Positions 8,459-17,894 of a DNA stretch of 58,825 nucleotides are shown piece after piece. Source of the DNA: Prochlorococcus sp. AG-347-I19 (lineage in GTDB: Bacteria > Cyanobacteriota > Cyanobacteriia > PCC-6307 > Cyanobiaceae); NCBI GenBank assembly GCA_003279105.1, contig QCBO01000008.1, positions 1 to 58,825 on the forward strand. Direction: 5' to 3'. Position 1 is the first letter of the stretch. Each line of letters starts with the position of its first letter. The notes below the pieces were generated by a model that ran no database searches, was not told the DNA's origin, and saw only the letters and a program-made list of their open reading frames with translations. The position numbers were made by a program, and so were the translations under genes.

Positions 8459-11368
8459 ATGAAATCCACGGTTAACTCAGATTTATTTATTAATAGACAC
8501 CTTGGCTTGGGTGATGCTGATGAGCAGAAAATGCTCTCTAAGCTTGGTTTTAATAATATTGATCAATTTATAAATCAAGTTATTCCTGAAGATATTCAGC
8601 TTAAAGATAATTCTTCAGAAATATTGCCCCAAGGTTGTTCTGAAATTGAGGCTTTAAACGAATTAGAAGAGATTGCGAATAAAAATACTAAAATGAGATC
8701 ACTTATAGGCCTTGGTTATTATGACAATCATATGCCTAAAGTAATCCAAAGACATGTTCTTGAAAATCCAAGGTGGTACACGTCTTATACTCCATATCAA
8801 GCAGAAATTGCACAAGGAAGGTTAGAAGCTCTATTTAATTTTCAGACTATTGTTTGTGAACTAACAGGATTCCCTGTCGCCAATGCATCTTTGTTGGATG
8901 AGGGTACTGCTGCAGGAGAAGCCATGGCCATGAGTTTTTCCGCAAGAAAAAATAAATCTTCAAAAGTGTACTTAGTGGAGTCAAATGTTTTTGATCATAC
9001 TTTTAATGTTCTACAAACCAGAGCAAAACCTTTGGGAATATCCTTAAAACGCTTTACTCAAAGCAACCTTCCTAATCATGATGATGTTTTTGGAATGTTG
9101 TTGCAATTACCTGGTAAAAATGGACAATTATATGATCCTACATTCTTAATATCCCAAGCACATAGATCAGAAATTATTGTTACGGCATGTATTGATCCAC
9201 TAGCACAAGTTTTGATTAAACCAATTTCTGAATTTGGTGTTGATGTAGCAGTGGGTAGTATGCAAAGATTTGGTGTACCAATGGGTTTTGGTGGCCCCCA
9301 TGCAGCATATTTTGCTTGTAGCGAAAAATATAAAAGGCTGATACCCGGAAGAATTGTTGGGCAAACTCTCTCTAGAAATGGAGAAAAGTCTCTAAGACTA
9401 GCATTGCAAACAAGAGAGCAACATATTAGAAGGGAAAAGGCCACCAGTAATATTTGTACTGCTCAATCTTTATTAGCCATAATTTCTTCTTTTTATGCTA
9501 TTTATCATGGACCCTCTGGATTAACGCAAATTGCTAAGAGATTAGTTGAGTTGAGAATAAATTTAGAATCAAGTTTATCTGCTTTAGGTTTTGATATTCC
9601 TGATGGGACTAGATTTGATAGTGTTGATGTTTATTCTGAGCACTCCCAGAGGATCCATAATGAAGCTTTAAAAAATGGCTATAACTTAAGAATTTTGCCG
9701 TTGGGATCAACTATTGAAAATTCAACTGGCTTTGGGATCTCTTTAGATGAGCTTAGTAATGAAAAAGAAATAAAAGATATTTTGACTTTCATAGCAAACC
9801 TTATAGAAAAAGAAGAAGATTTAGAGCATATAAAATTTGATAAAGAATTTCATCTTGAAAGTTTAGCTTTGAGATCCAGTGCATGGATGCAGCAAGATAT
9901 ATTCACAAATTACCAAAGTGAAACTGAATTAATGAGATATATTTTCCGACTTGCAGAAAAAGATTTTTCTTTGGTAGATGGGATGATGCCATTGGGAAGC
10001 TGTACCATGAAGTTAAATTCTGCATCAGAGTTAAATCCAGTCTCATGGGCTAATTTATCTTCCATGCATCCTTTTTCCCCACCAGATCAAACTAAAGGCT
10101 ATTCAAAAATTATATCTGACCTAGAAAAATGGATAAGTGAGATTGTTGGTTTAAAATCAGTTTCTTTTCAACCAAATGCAGGCTCCCAAGGAGAGTTTGC
10201 AGGTTTATTGGCAATTAATTCTTATTTTGAATCAAAAGGTGAACTGTTAAGAAAAAAATGTTTAATTCCAAAAAGTGCTCATGGAACAAATCCTGCTAGT
10301 GCAGTTATGGCAGGTTTTGAGGTGTTAACTGTTGAATGTGATGACGAAGGAAATATTGATTATCAAGATTTGTCATTCAAGGTCAAGAAATTTGATAACC
10401 AAATAGGGGCTCTTATGTTGACTTATCCCTCTACTCATGGAGTTTTTGAATTACAAATCAGAAAGATATGTGATTTAATTCATTCTGTAGGAGGATTTGT
10501 CTATTTAGATGGAGCAAATTTGAACGCTCAGGTTGGATTATGCAAACCTGGAAACTATGGCGTTGATGTTTGTCATTTGAATTTACATAAAACATTCTGC
10601 ATTCCACATGGAGGGGGTGGTCCAGGAGTAGGTCCAGTTGCTGCATCAGAAACTTTAAGCCCATACCTTCCTACTCATTCTTTAATGGATAATAATTTAT
10701 CTAATAGTTTAAATTTCGTATCTTCTGCTAAGCATGGGAGTGCAAGTATACTTCCAATAAGTTGGATGTATATAAAAATGGCGGGTCTTAGTGGGTTAAG
10801 GAAAGCAACTTCGCACGCAATTTTATCTGCAAATTATATTGCGCATTCCTTAAAACATAAATTCAAGATTCTCTATAAAGGAAAAAATAATTTTGTCGCA
10901 CATGAATGTATTTTAGATTTTAGAGATTTAAAATCCAAAACTGGATTGAGTGTCAACGATTTAGCTAAACGATTAATTGATTATAGTTTTCATGCCCCAA
11001 CTATTAGTTGGCCTGTTCCAGAAACCATAATGATAGAGCCTACTGAAAGTGAAAGTTTGGCAGAAGTAGATAGATTTTGTGAGGCTATGCAATTGATTGG
11101 AGAAGAAATCAGTGAAATAGAAAATAATCATGAATTAAAAAATAATAATGTAATAAGCAATGCTCCCCATACGCTGAAAGAGTTAATTGCTGATAATTGG
11201 CAATATCCTTATTCAAAAGAAAAGGCTTCTTTCCCTTATAAAACTCCAACAACTATTAAGTTTTGGTCTTCAGTTTCTAGGATCAATAATGCATATGGCG
11301 ATCGCAATTTAATTTGTTCTTGCAATGTAAATCAAGATGAGACTTTAGAAGAAAAAAAATGTGCTTAA
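8459..11368 (+). CDS. gcvP: Glycine dehydrogenase (decarboxylating), P protein
   Basis: GcvP is the PLP enzyme that decarboxylates glycine and loads the aminomethyl group on GcvH; in oxygenic phototrophs it handles photorespiratory glycine. The 969-residue single chain contains both homologous halves. The N-terminal half has YYDNHMPKVIQRHVLENPRWYTSYTPYQAEIAQGR (about residues 80-115). The C-terminal half has the PLP-lysine motif LHKTFCIPHGGGGPG with the lysine near residue 711. An in-frame TTG lies 6 bases upstream, but the ATG at 8459 is the better start. Length matches fused P proteins. Confidence 0.96.
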   Translation: MKSTVNSDLFINRHLGLGDADEQKMLSKLGFNNIDQFINQVIPEDIQLKDNSSEILPQGCSEIEALNELEEIANKNTKMRSLIGLGYYDNHMPKVIQRHVLENPRWYTSYTPYQAEIAQGRLEALFNFQTIVCELTGFPVANASLLDEGTAAGEAMAMSFSARKNKSSKVYLVESNVFDHTFNVLQTRAKPLGISLKRFTQSNLPNHDDVFGMLLQLPGKNGQLYDPTFLISQAHRSEIIVTACIDPLAQVLIKPISEFGVDVAVGSMQRFGVPMGFGGPHAAYFACSEKYKRLIPGRIVGQTLSRNGEKSLRLALQTREQHIRREKATSNICTAQSLLAIISSFYAIYHGPSGLTQIAKRLVELRINLESSLSALGFDIPDGTRFDSVDVYSEHSQRIHNEALKNGYNLRILPLGSTIENSTGFGISLDELSNEKEIKDILTFIANLIEKEEDLEHIKFDKEFHLESLALRSSAWMQQDIFTNYQSETELMRYIFRLAEKDFSLVDGMMPLGSCTMKLNSASELNPVSWANLSSMHPFSPPDQTKGYSKIISDLEKWISEIVGLKSVSFQPNAGSQGEFAGLLAINSYFESKGELLRKKCLIPKSAHGTNPASAVMAGFEVLTVECDDEGNIDYQDLSFKVKKFDNQIGALMLTYPSTHGVFELQIRKICDLIHSVGGFVYLDGANLNAQVGLCKPGNYGVDVCHLNLHKTFCIPHGGGGPGVGPVAASETLSPYLPTHSLMDNNLSNSLNFVSSAKHGSASILPISWMYIKMAGLSGLRKATSHAILSANYIAHSLKHKFKILYKGKNNFVAHECILDFRDLKSKTGLSVNDLAKRLIDYSFHAPTISWPVPETIMIEPTESESLAEVDRFCEAMQLIGEEISEIENNHELKNNNVISNAPHTLKELIADNWQYPYSKEKASFPYKTPTTIKFWSSVSRINNAYGDRNLICSCNVNQDETLEEKKCA

Positions 11369-11497
11369 AGGACTAGCGTTCCTGTATTTACTTAGTTATT
11401 ATCAATGTGAATAAAAACTTAATATTTTCTTATAGAATTTTTTTAAATTTTTTTATTAAAATATTCGAGCATCAAATTTTTTGGGGTATTTGAAGCT

Positions 11498-11746
11498 ATG
11501 ACCAAAGATTTTAAATCTGGTAATGTTAAGCAACTGCCAGTTAAAAACGTCAACTTACCAAATTTTGTAAATAGTTTTTCTGGAGATAACTCAAATATTT
11601 GCTCCATTGAGGGGACTAATGTTATAAGAGTACCTTTTGGTAAAAAATTCTCGAAGAAAAAAAGGCCTGAAAAGAATCAAAATATAGCTACTTTAATACT
11701 TCCTTTAAGTGCATATAGTAATCCTACGCCTCCACACGTAGCTTAA
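11498..11746 (+). CDS. Small hypothetical protein, function unknown
   Basis: This open frame encodes 82 residues with no recognised domain, signal peptide or membrane helix. The middle is strongly basic (GKKFSKKKRPEKNQN, about residues 48-62) and the end is PTPPHVA. It follows gcvP after a 129-base spacer that is very T-rich and contains no convincing terminator. No clear ribosome binding site is visible, although codon use looks like that of the neighbours. It is convergent with sqdX, with a 15-base gap. It may be a lineage-specific small protein; a spurious frame is possible but less likely given the clean ATG-to-stop frame filling the gap. Confidence 0.6.
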   Translation: MTKDFKSGNVKQLPVKNVNLPNFVNSFSGDNSNICSIEGTNVIRVPFGKKFSKKKRPEKNQNIATLILPLSAYSNPTPPHVA

Positions 11747-11761
11747 AAAATTAGATCAAAT

Positions 11762-12895
11762 TTAACCTATTTCTTTGAGAGTATCTGAATAATAATTTTG
11801 CAGTTGTAAAGTTGCTTGATTCCAATCCCATTTTTCTGCTTCGTTTCGTGCCTCTTTTCTCATAATTTCTCTTTTATCTTCATTCTCTAGAATTTTTTTT
11901 GTTGCTTCAATCAAACTTTGTACCCCATTATCTTTTTCATCTGGATCATATAAACAACCATTAATCCCATCGCTAATTATATCTGGAATCCCCCCCTTGT
12001 TGGCTCCGATAACTGGACATCCTGCGGCCATTGCTTCGAGTAAAACTAAACCAAGTGTTTCTGTACTGGAGGGAAATAAAAATATATCTCCAGAGGCATA
12101 GGCGCTAGCAAGTTCATCACCAGATAAATATCCTATGAAATTAGTCTTGGTATTTTCGAAGATTTTTTCAAGCTGGTTTCTATACGGTCCGTCACCTACA
12201 AGTGCTAGACAAGCATTAGGGATACTTTCTAAGACTGGTTTAATTCTCTCAATTTGTTTTTCTGCTGATAATCTTCCTACATAAATCAATAAATAATTAG
12301 TATCTTTATGTTTTCCAAATAATTTATCTCTCATTTTCTCACTTCTTAAATCTGGTCTGAAACTGTAAGTATCTACTCCTCTCTGCCAAAGAGCAGTCCT
12401 TTGAATACCTTTATCTTTTAATTCATTGACCATAGCAGTGGAAGTACATAAATTTAACAAGGCTTGATTATGAGCTGCTTTAAGTAATTCCCACAAAAGT
12501 GGCTCTAGCATACCCATACCGTAATGTTCCAGATATTTCGGAAGATGAGTATGGTAGCTAGCAATTAAAGGAATATTATTAGTTTTTGCCAACCATATGC
12601 CACCTAAGCCAAGTACAGCTGGATTAACAACATGTATCAAATCTGGGTTAAATTTTTCTAACTTATCTGAGACTGCAGGACCTGGTAAACCAAGCTTCAA
12701 CTCTGGGTATAAAGGTAATGGCATTGCAGCAACTCCCACTACAGTTGCTCCCATATATGATTCTGGACACCCTTCTGGACAAAAAATTATAACTTCATCA
12801 CCATTTTTTATTAAAAATTCAATTGTTTTAGTCAGTCTTGTGACTATGCCGTCAACTTTAGGTAAAAAAGTTTCAGTAAACAATGCAATTTTCAC
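11762..12895 (-). CDS. sqdX: Sulfoquinovosyldiacylglycerol synthase (glycosyltransferase SqdX)
   Basis: SqdX transfers sulfoquinovose from UDP-sulfoquinovose to diacylglycerol, the last step of the thylakoid sulfolipid SQDG. The 377-residue protein is a GT-B, family-4 type glycosyltransferase. The N-terminal acceptor domain begins KIALFTETFLPKVDGIVTRL, the HTHLPKYLEHYG block follows, and the nucleotide-sugar domain begins at LIYVGRLSAEKQIER near residue 200. The E-x7-E motif sits in STETLGLVLLEAMAAGCPVIG near residue 285. Its position 27 bases downstream of sqdB on the same strand supports the specific assignment over a generic glycosyltransferase. Confidence 0.92.
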   Translation of the reverse strand: MKIALFTETFLPKVDGIVTRLTKTIEFLIKNGDEVIIFCPEGCPESYMGATVVGVAAMPLPLYPELKLGLPGPAVSDKLEKFNPDLIHVVNPAVLGLGGIWLAKTNNIPLIASYHTHLPKYLEHYGMGMLEPLLWELLKAAHNQALLNLCTSTAMVNELKDKGIQRTALWQRGVDTYSFRPDLRSEKMRDKLFGKHKDTNYLLIYVGRLSAEKQIERIKPVLESIPNACLALVGDGPYRNQLEKIFENTKTNFIGYLSGDELASAYASGDIFLFPSSTETLGLVLLEAMAAGCPVIGANKGGIPDIISDGINGCLYDPDEKDNGVQSLIEATKKILENEDKREIMRKEARNEAEKWDWNQATLQLQNYYSDTLKEIG

Positions 12896-12922
12896 TTTCT
12901 CAATGTAACTATTTCAAAAATT

Positions 12923-14116
12923 TTAATTAGTTTTTATAGCCTCAGCTTGTTTTTTTGTCCAGGAGGAAACACAAGGTATGCGATTAAGATCACATCTACT
13001 GGAGTATTTTTTAGCAACTTCGACAACTTCTTCTAATAAGCCATTATCAAGAGTAGTTGGGTTTAAACCTAATTCTATAAAGCATTTATTATCAACAATT
13101 AGGTCATTTTCTACTGCTTCATTCCTTGGATTTGGTAAATAATTGATATCAGCTCCAGTTAGAGAAGCAACTTTTTTAGCTAGTTCTCCAACTTGATGAC
13201 TCTCAGTCATTTGATTAAAGATTTTGACTCTTTCTCCAGATTTTGGAGGATTTTCAAGAGCAAGTTGTACGCATTTTACAGAGTCTTTTATATGTATAAA
13301 TGCCCTTGTTTGCCCTCCTGTCCCATGAACACTTAATGGATATCCAATTGCAGCTTGCATTAGAAATCTGTTTAAAACAGTCCCATAATCTCCGTCATAG
13401 TCAAATCGGTTTGTCAATCTAGGATCTTTTAAAGTTGCTTCTGTATTTGTTCCCCAAACAATGCCTTGATGTAGATCAGTGATCCTTACAAGATCATTTT
13501 TGTTGTAGTAAAGAAATAATAATTGATCTAAAGTTTTTGTCATATGGTAGACACTACCTGGGCTTGCAGGGTGTAGTATTTCTTCTTCAAAGCGGCTTCC
13601 ATCAGGTTGCGGAACTTCAACTTTTAGATAACCTTCTGGAATTGTTGCACCTCTATGTGATCCATATCCGTAGACTCCCATTGTTCCTAAATGAACAACA
13701 TGAATATCTAAATTACTCTCTACTATTGCAGCAAGAAGGTTGTGGGTGCCATTAACATTATTATCTACTGTATATCTTTTGGTAAAACTAGATTTCATCG
13801 AGTATGGCGCTGCTCTTTGTTCTGCAAAATGGATCACGGAATCTGGTTTTTCATCAATGAGCAAATTGAGTAATTTTTGATATTGCTTAGAGATATCCAT
13901 GTTAAGAAATCTCATAGGCTTGCCTCCAGACTCTTCCCATGCAGAAAGTCGTTCTGTTATAGAAGCAATTGGAGTTAAAGATTCTACCTCTAGATCAATA
14001 TCAATTTTTCTACGACTTAAATTGTCGACAATAATTACATCATGATTTTGCTCTGCTAAATTCACCGCACATGGCCAACCGCAAAAACCATCTCCACCTA
14101 GAACAATAACTTTCAC
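12923..14116 (-). CDS. sqdB: UDP-sulfoquinovose synthase SqdB
   Basis: SqdB converts UDP-glucose and sulfite to UDP-sulfoquinovose. It is an extended short-chain dehydrogenase of 397 residues. The NAD-binding glycine motif VLGGDGFCGWP is at residues 5-15. The catalytic Tyr-x3-Lys lies in SVYHMTKTLDQ near residue 190. The IHFAEQRAAPYSM segment and the GGQTRAFIHIKDSV block are typical of SqdB. It is the first gene of the sqdB-sqdX pair. The 157-base upstream spacer (14117-14273) is AT-rich and must carry the promoter; minus-strand TATATT-like sequence around 14148-14156 is one candidate -10. Confidence 0.95.
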   Translation of the reverse strand: MKVIVLGGDGFCGWPCAVNLAEQNHDVIIVDNLSRRKIDIDLEVESLTPIASITERLSAWEESGGKPMRFLNMDISKQYQKLLNLLIDEKPDSVIHFAEQRAAPYSMKSSFTKRYTVDNNVNGTHNLLAAIVESNLDIHVVHLGTMGVYGYGSHRGATIPEGYLKVEVPQPDGSRFEEEILHPASPGSVYHMTKTLDQLLFLYYNKNDLVRITDLHQGIVWGTNTEATLKDPRLTNRFDYDGDYGTVLNRFLMQAAIGYPLSVHGTGGQTRAFIHIKDSVKCVQLALENPPKSGERVKIFNQMTESHQVGELAKKVASLTGADINYLPNPRNEAVENDLIVDNKCFIELGLNPTTLDNGLLEEVVEVAKKYSSRCDLNRIPCVSSWTKKQAEAIKTN

Positions 14117-14273
14117 TCAGAACTCCAGAATTAAAAGATTCATAATATATTTATTAAATTACTACAGCGTGCTTCCACTTTGCGAATAAACATTGTAAAT
14201 AGTTTCAAATCTTCTTTCTTAATACGATAAATAAATTTTTACTTTCTTTTTAAACTTTTTTCAATTTAGAGAA

Positions 14274-15068
14274 TTAGATAGATATATTTTTTTCCGGCGA
14301 ACTTGCTATTGCAAAGTCTTGTTTTTTAATTCTTCCTGCCAGAAAAGCTTGCCTGCCAGCTTTCACACTATAATTTATCGCTTGAGCCATTAGAGGAGGA
14401 TTTGCAGCTTGTGCTATTGCACTATTGATTAAGACACCATCAGCTCCAATTTCCATAGCTAGAGAAGCTTCACTAGGCACCCCAATTCCTGCGTCAATTA
14501 TTACTGGCACTTTTGCATTCTCAATAATAATATTTATATTTGATAAATTTAACAAACCTTGCCCGGAGCCTATGGGAGATCCCAATGGCATTACAGTTGC
14601 ACAACCTATTTCTTCTAGTCTTTTTGCAAGAATAGGATCTGCATTGATATAAGGTAGTACAGCGAAACCCTTTTTTATTAAAATTTCGGCTGCTTTAAGA
14701 GTTTCTATTGGATCTGGTAGCAAATACTTTTTGTCAGGAATAACTTCTAACTTCACAAAATTATTTTCTTCTTGACCAGATAATTTCGCAAGTTCTCTAC
14801 CTAAAATTGCTATTCTGACTGCCTCATCGGAATTAACACAACCAGCTGTATTAGGAAGCATCCAGTATTTTTCCCAGTTGATCTTTTCGAGTAAATTTTC
14901 TCCGGTCTGATCATTTTTAATTCTTCTAACAGCGACGGTTATAATTTCCGTTTCAGAATTTGACAAACTTTCCACCATATCTTGAGTAGATTTGTATTTG
15001 CCAGTACCAACCATTAATCTACTGGAAAATTGTTTTCCACCAATTAGTAAAGAAGAATAATTTTCCAT
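14274..15068 (-). CDS. thiG: Thiazole synthase ThiG
   Basis: ThiG forms the thiazole phosphate of thiamine from deoxyxylulose phosphate, dehydroglycine and ThiS thiocarboxylate. The 264-residue TIM-barrel protein shows [12 protein letters not shown] near the start and TVAVRR. The lysine-bearing [23 protein letters not shown] region is next, followed by [14 protein letters not shown] and [32 protein letters not shown], the phosphate-binding end of the barrel. It begins 2 bases after the TPR gene's stop, so it is expressed from the rpmI-rplT-TPR unit. No TPP riboswitch can fit directly upstream. Confidence 0.95.
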   Translation of the reverse strand: MENYSSLLIGGKQFSSRLMVGTGKYKSTQDMVESLSNSETEIITVAVRRIKNDQTGENLLEKINWEKYWMLPNTAGCVNSDEAVRIAILGRELAKLSGQEENNFVKLEVIPDKKYLLPDPIETLKAAEILIKKGFAVLPYINADPILAKRLEEIGCATVMPLGSPIGSGQGLLNLSNINIIIENAKVPVIIDAGIGVPSEASLAMEIGADGVLINSAIAQAANPPLMAQAINYSVKAGRQAFLAGRIKKQDFAIASSPEKNISI

Positions 15069-15070
15069 AT

Positions 15071-15628
15071 TTAGAATCCCTTATCTTTAATACCTTTATA
15101 AGGTTCATAATTGTTTCTTTTTTCTAACTCCTTACTTTTTTTAATTGCGGTTTTATTTTTTGGATCTATCACCAAAACCTTTTGATAAGTTTCATATGCC
15201 AAGTCGTACTCAAGTAAACGCTGTTGTGCTGATGCGAGGTTATTTAGGGCTATAGGATATTCTGGAAGTGATTTTAGTGCAAATTTATAGTGTTTAATTG
15301 CTTTCTTAAATTCATTTTGAGCAGCATATGAAAATCCTAATGCATTATTTATTATCGCTTTGGCTTCATCAGGTTCATTTTCATAATTTTCAATTGCTTT
15401 TAAAAAAGTTTTAGTAGCTTCAGAATATAATCTTTTTTTTATCTGAATAGACCCAAATTCATATAATTCTGTAGCTTGAGTGAGAGAATCTAAACCTTTC
15501 TGCTCGAATTTTACTAAATTTAATTCTTCACTTCTTGTTTTTAGAAATTGTCTGAATACAAAAATAGAAATTATTATTAGTACAACAAAAAGAATTATTA
15601 AATAAGATTGAAAGGAAGATATTTCCAT
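15071..15628 (-). CDS. Membrane-anchored TPR-repeat protein
   Basis: The 185-residue protein has one N-terminal membrane segment ([17 protein letters not shown], about residues 9-25) followed by tetratricopeptide repeats from about residue 50 to 170. The repeat pattern is clear in [40 protein letters not shown] and in [22 protein letters not shown]. It is probably tethered to a membrane and acts as a protein-protein scaffold, but the partner is unknown. It lies between rplT (35-base gap) and thiG (2-base gap), so it is likely co-transcribed with both. Confidence 0.85.
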   Translation of the reverse strand: MEISSFQSYLIILFVVLIIISIFVFRQFLKTRSEELNLVKFEQKGLDSLTQATELYEFGSIQIKKRLYSEATKTFLKAIENYENEPDEAKAIINNALGFSYAAQNEFKKAIKHYKFALKSLPEYPIALNNLASAQQRLLEYDLAYETYQKVLVIDPKNKTAIKKSKELEKRNNYEPYKGIKDKGF

Positions 15629-15663
15629 TATTTATAATTACTTTTCTAGATTATATTCTTTTT

Positions 15664-16011
15664 TTACTTACTAACGGAAGAAACAATTTTTTCAAAACAC
15701 TTAGGATCGTTTAAGGCTAATTGAGCAAGCATTTTTCTGTTAATAATAATTTCTGCATTTTTCATTCCATTTATTAACTTGCTATAGTTTGTTCCATTTA
15801 TCCTCGCAGATGCGTTGATTCTAGTGATCCAAAGTCTTCTAAAATCTCTTTTTCTTCTTCTTCTATCCCTATAAGCATTACAAAGAGCTTTCATCACTCT
15901 TTGGTTTGCTGTTCTGAAAAGATTTTTGTTGCCGCCTCTAAAACCTTTTGCAAGATTTAAGATTTTGTTTCTTCTTTTTCTGGCTATGTTGCCTCTTTTT
16001 ACCCGTGCCAT
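15664..16011 (-). CDS. rplT: 50S ribosomal protein L20
   Basis: L20 is an early assembly protein that binds 23S rRNA. The 115-residue protein is strongly basic and shows the family landmarks [26 protein letters not shown], the [20 protein letters not shown] block and the [16 protein letters not shown] end. It follows rpmI by 28 bases. In many bacteria infC precedes rpmI-rplT; here infC is 30 kb away at 45.7-46.3 kb. Confidence 0.97.
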   Translation of the reverse strand: MARVKRGNIARKRRNKILNLAKGFRGGNKNLFRTANQRVMKALCNAYRDRRRRKRDFRRLWITRINASARINGTNYSKLINGMKNAEIIINRKMLAQLALNDPKCFEKIVSSVSK

Positions 16012-16039
16012 GAATATCTAATAAAAATTGGTTAAAGAT

Positions 16040-16237
16040 TTATGCGTATGGAATCATTAATCTTACATTATCAGCATCTCTTTCATCAACTACAGCTTTT
16101 GTTGATAGATGTCTTTTTAATTTTGAGCTTTTATGATCAAGTAAATGATTATGGAAAGCTCTTCTTCTCATGAATTTACCCGTGGCAGTAGCTTTAAATC
16201 TTTTGGCAGCTGATTTACGAGTTTTTAGTTTAGACAT
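16040..16237 (-). CDS. rpmI: 50S ribosomal protein L35
   Basis: The 65-residue basic protein has the L35 features [20 protein letters not shown], then [21 protein letters not shown] and the C-terminal [12 protein letters not shown]. It is the first gene of rpmI-rplT-TPR-thiG and starts divergently from the SpoIID gene across a 91-base spacer. Confidence 0.97.
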
Positions 16238-16273
16238 TTAAGTCAAATGTGTTTAATTAGGATAATCTAAACC

Positions 16274-16279
16274 TTTATA
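16274..16279 (-). promoter_or_regulatory. Candidate -10 box for rpmI
   Basis: Reads TATAAA on the minus strand, 37 bases upstream of the rpmI ATG, which would give a leader of about 28 bases. No recognisable -35. Position-based only. Confidence 0.35.
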
Positions 16280-16328
16280 CGCATTGGTGCAAATTAAATT
16301 TTTTAATTGATAAGGAAAGTTCTAATTT

Positions 16329-17882
16329 ATGAAACTTAAATTTGCCTTTTTAAACTTATTTTTTGGCTGTATTTCTCTTTTAATAATAAACACAAAATTT
16401 ATTTCAAATGCAAAAGGAGAAGAATTGCTAAAGGTTGAACTCCATAATGAAATTAAAAAAGGAAAATTTTTAATTGGTTTAAAGCAATATTTAGGCGGGG
16501 AGAATGATAGTTTTTCGGAGAAAAAGAATATAAACTTTACAACTAATAAAGGTTTTTTAAACTTGATATCGTCCAACGGTATTAAACATAAATCAAAACA
16601 GATAAATATTACCTGGGTGGATATTCCCGTCAAAAATCCAAAAACAATTGAAAGAATTGTTTTTGGTCCTTTTGCTAGCTATGAATCGGCAAAAAAACAA
16701 TCAGAGGAACTAAGAGATAAAGGATTTGAGACGACTGTTGCCTACCCTAAAAATTGGGAAGTATGGATTCCATTTCAAGATGATCTGCCAGAGTTTGAAT
16801 TAAAAAATAAGATTTTCAGAAAAATAAAAAATTTTCAAATTACTCCTTTTCTTAGAAATGACTACAGTGGTATGAAACTTGAAGGTCCTATATATATTTA
16901 TTCTGAAGAGAAAATAAAAATAAATGGTGTTAGTTTTGGCAAAAATTTTTATCTAATTAAGGATTTATATGGAACTTGGACCTTAGTTCAAAAAATTGAA
17001 TTTGATGACTATTTGGCAGGTGTTTTGCCATATGAAATTGGACCGAATTCTCCTTTAGAAGCACTCAAGGCTCAAGCAGTTATTGCAAGAACTTGGGCCA
17101 TATTTAATTCTGATAGATTTAATATGGATAAATATCATTTATGTATAAGCACTCAATGCCAAGTTTATAAGCCTTCTGAAATTTCATATAAAAACGTACA
17201 AAAAGCCATAGACGAAACTTCAAATTTAATTCTCACTCACCAAAATCAACCAATTAATGCTTTTTACCATGGTTCTAATGGTGGAGTATCTGCTACTGCA
17301 GGCGAGTCTTGGCAAATTAGAGATTATTCTTATTTCAATTCAATCATTGATGGTTCTAAGTCATTAAATAAAATTTTTAAACTTCCAATTACAAATGAAT
17401 CTTATTTAAATAATTTTTTAGATTTTGATAAAGAACAGTTTTATGGGAGTAATCATTCTCTTTTTCGATGGAATAAGAAAATTTCTAATCTTGAAATTAA
17501 AGAAAAGTTAATTAAAAACAAACTTATAAATTTTGATGAAGATGTTTTGGATTTAAATTCTATTGAACGTGGTTCTAGTGGCAGAGTGACAAAATTGGAA
17601 ATACAAACGGACAAGGGTAATAAATCTATTGTTCTTGTTAAAGATGATATTCGACGGGTATTAAATTTTATACCTAGTAATTTGTTTACTATTAATAAAT
17701 TAAATGATGATTTATGGCTTTTGAGAGGAGGAGGCTTCGGTCATGGTGTAGGTTTATCTCAGTCAGGAGCAATTGAAATGGCTAAATTAGGATTCTCTTA
17801 TGAACAAATATTGAATCATTACTATCGAAATGCAAAACTAAAAAAGTTTGAGATATTGTCTCAATGGAAGTTAAGTAATTAA
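16329..17882 (+). CDS. Exported SPOR-like / SpoIID (LytB) domain cell-wall protein
   Basis: The 517-residue protein has an N-terminal signal-like segment (residues 1-28). A SPOR-like stretch (RIVFGPFASYESAKKQSEELRDKGF condensed around residues 109-133) is followed by a SpoIID domain. In the SpoIID part, the core helix region (FDDYLAGVLPYEI, SPLEALKAQAVIARTWA) is near residues 225-260 and the closing GGGFGHGVGLSQSGAIEMA block near 475-493. SpoIID proteins cleave denuded glycan strands (lytic transglycosylase) or enhance amidases, and SPOR domains bind denuded peptidoglycan, so a periplasmic role in septal wall remodelling is inferred. AAGGAA lies 11 bases before the ATG. The next gene begins 12 bases downstream. 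Confidence 0.85.
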   Translation: MKLKFAFLNLFFGCISLLIINTKFISNAKGEELLKVELHNEIKKGKFLIGLKQYLGGENDSFSEKKNINFTTNKGFLNLISSNGIKHKSKQINITWVDIPVKNPKTIERIVFGPFASYESAKKQSEELRDKGFETTVAYPKNWEVWIPFQDDLPEFELKNKIFRKIKNFQITPFLRNDYSGMKLEGPIYIYSEEKIKINGVSFGKNFYLIKDLYGTWTLVQKIEFDDYLAGVLPYEIGPNSPLEALKAQAVIARTWAIFNSDRFNMDKYHLCISTQCQVYKPSEISYKNVQKAIDETSNLILTHQNQPINAFYHGSNGGVSATAGESWQIRDYSYFNSIIDGSKSLNKIFKLPITNESYLNNFLDFDKEQFYGSNHSLFRWNKKISNLEIKEKLIKNKLINFDEDVLDLNSIERGSSGRVTKLEIQTDKGNKSIVLVKDDIRRVLNFIPSNLFTINKLNDDLWLLRGGGFGHGVGLSQSGAIEMAKLGFSYEQILNHYYRNAKLKKFEILSQWKLSN

Positions 17883-17894
17883 CAATTTACTTTT

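Noticed and set aside
8400-8460. Glycine riboswitch before gcvP or gcvH
   Set aside because: gcvH has a 2-base gap and gcvP a 44-base gap upstream, both too short for the riboswitch, and no matching structure is visible.
9076-9444. A 122-codon minus-strand frame inside gcvP
   Set aside because: It is antisense to conserved GcvP motifs, has no start context and no recognisable domain.
15060-15075. TPP riboswitch controlling thiG
   Set aside because: thiG follows the TPR gene by 2 bases, leaving no leader.
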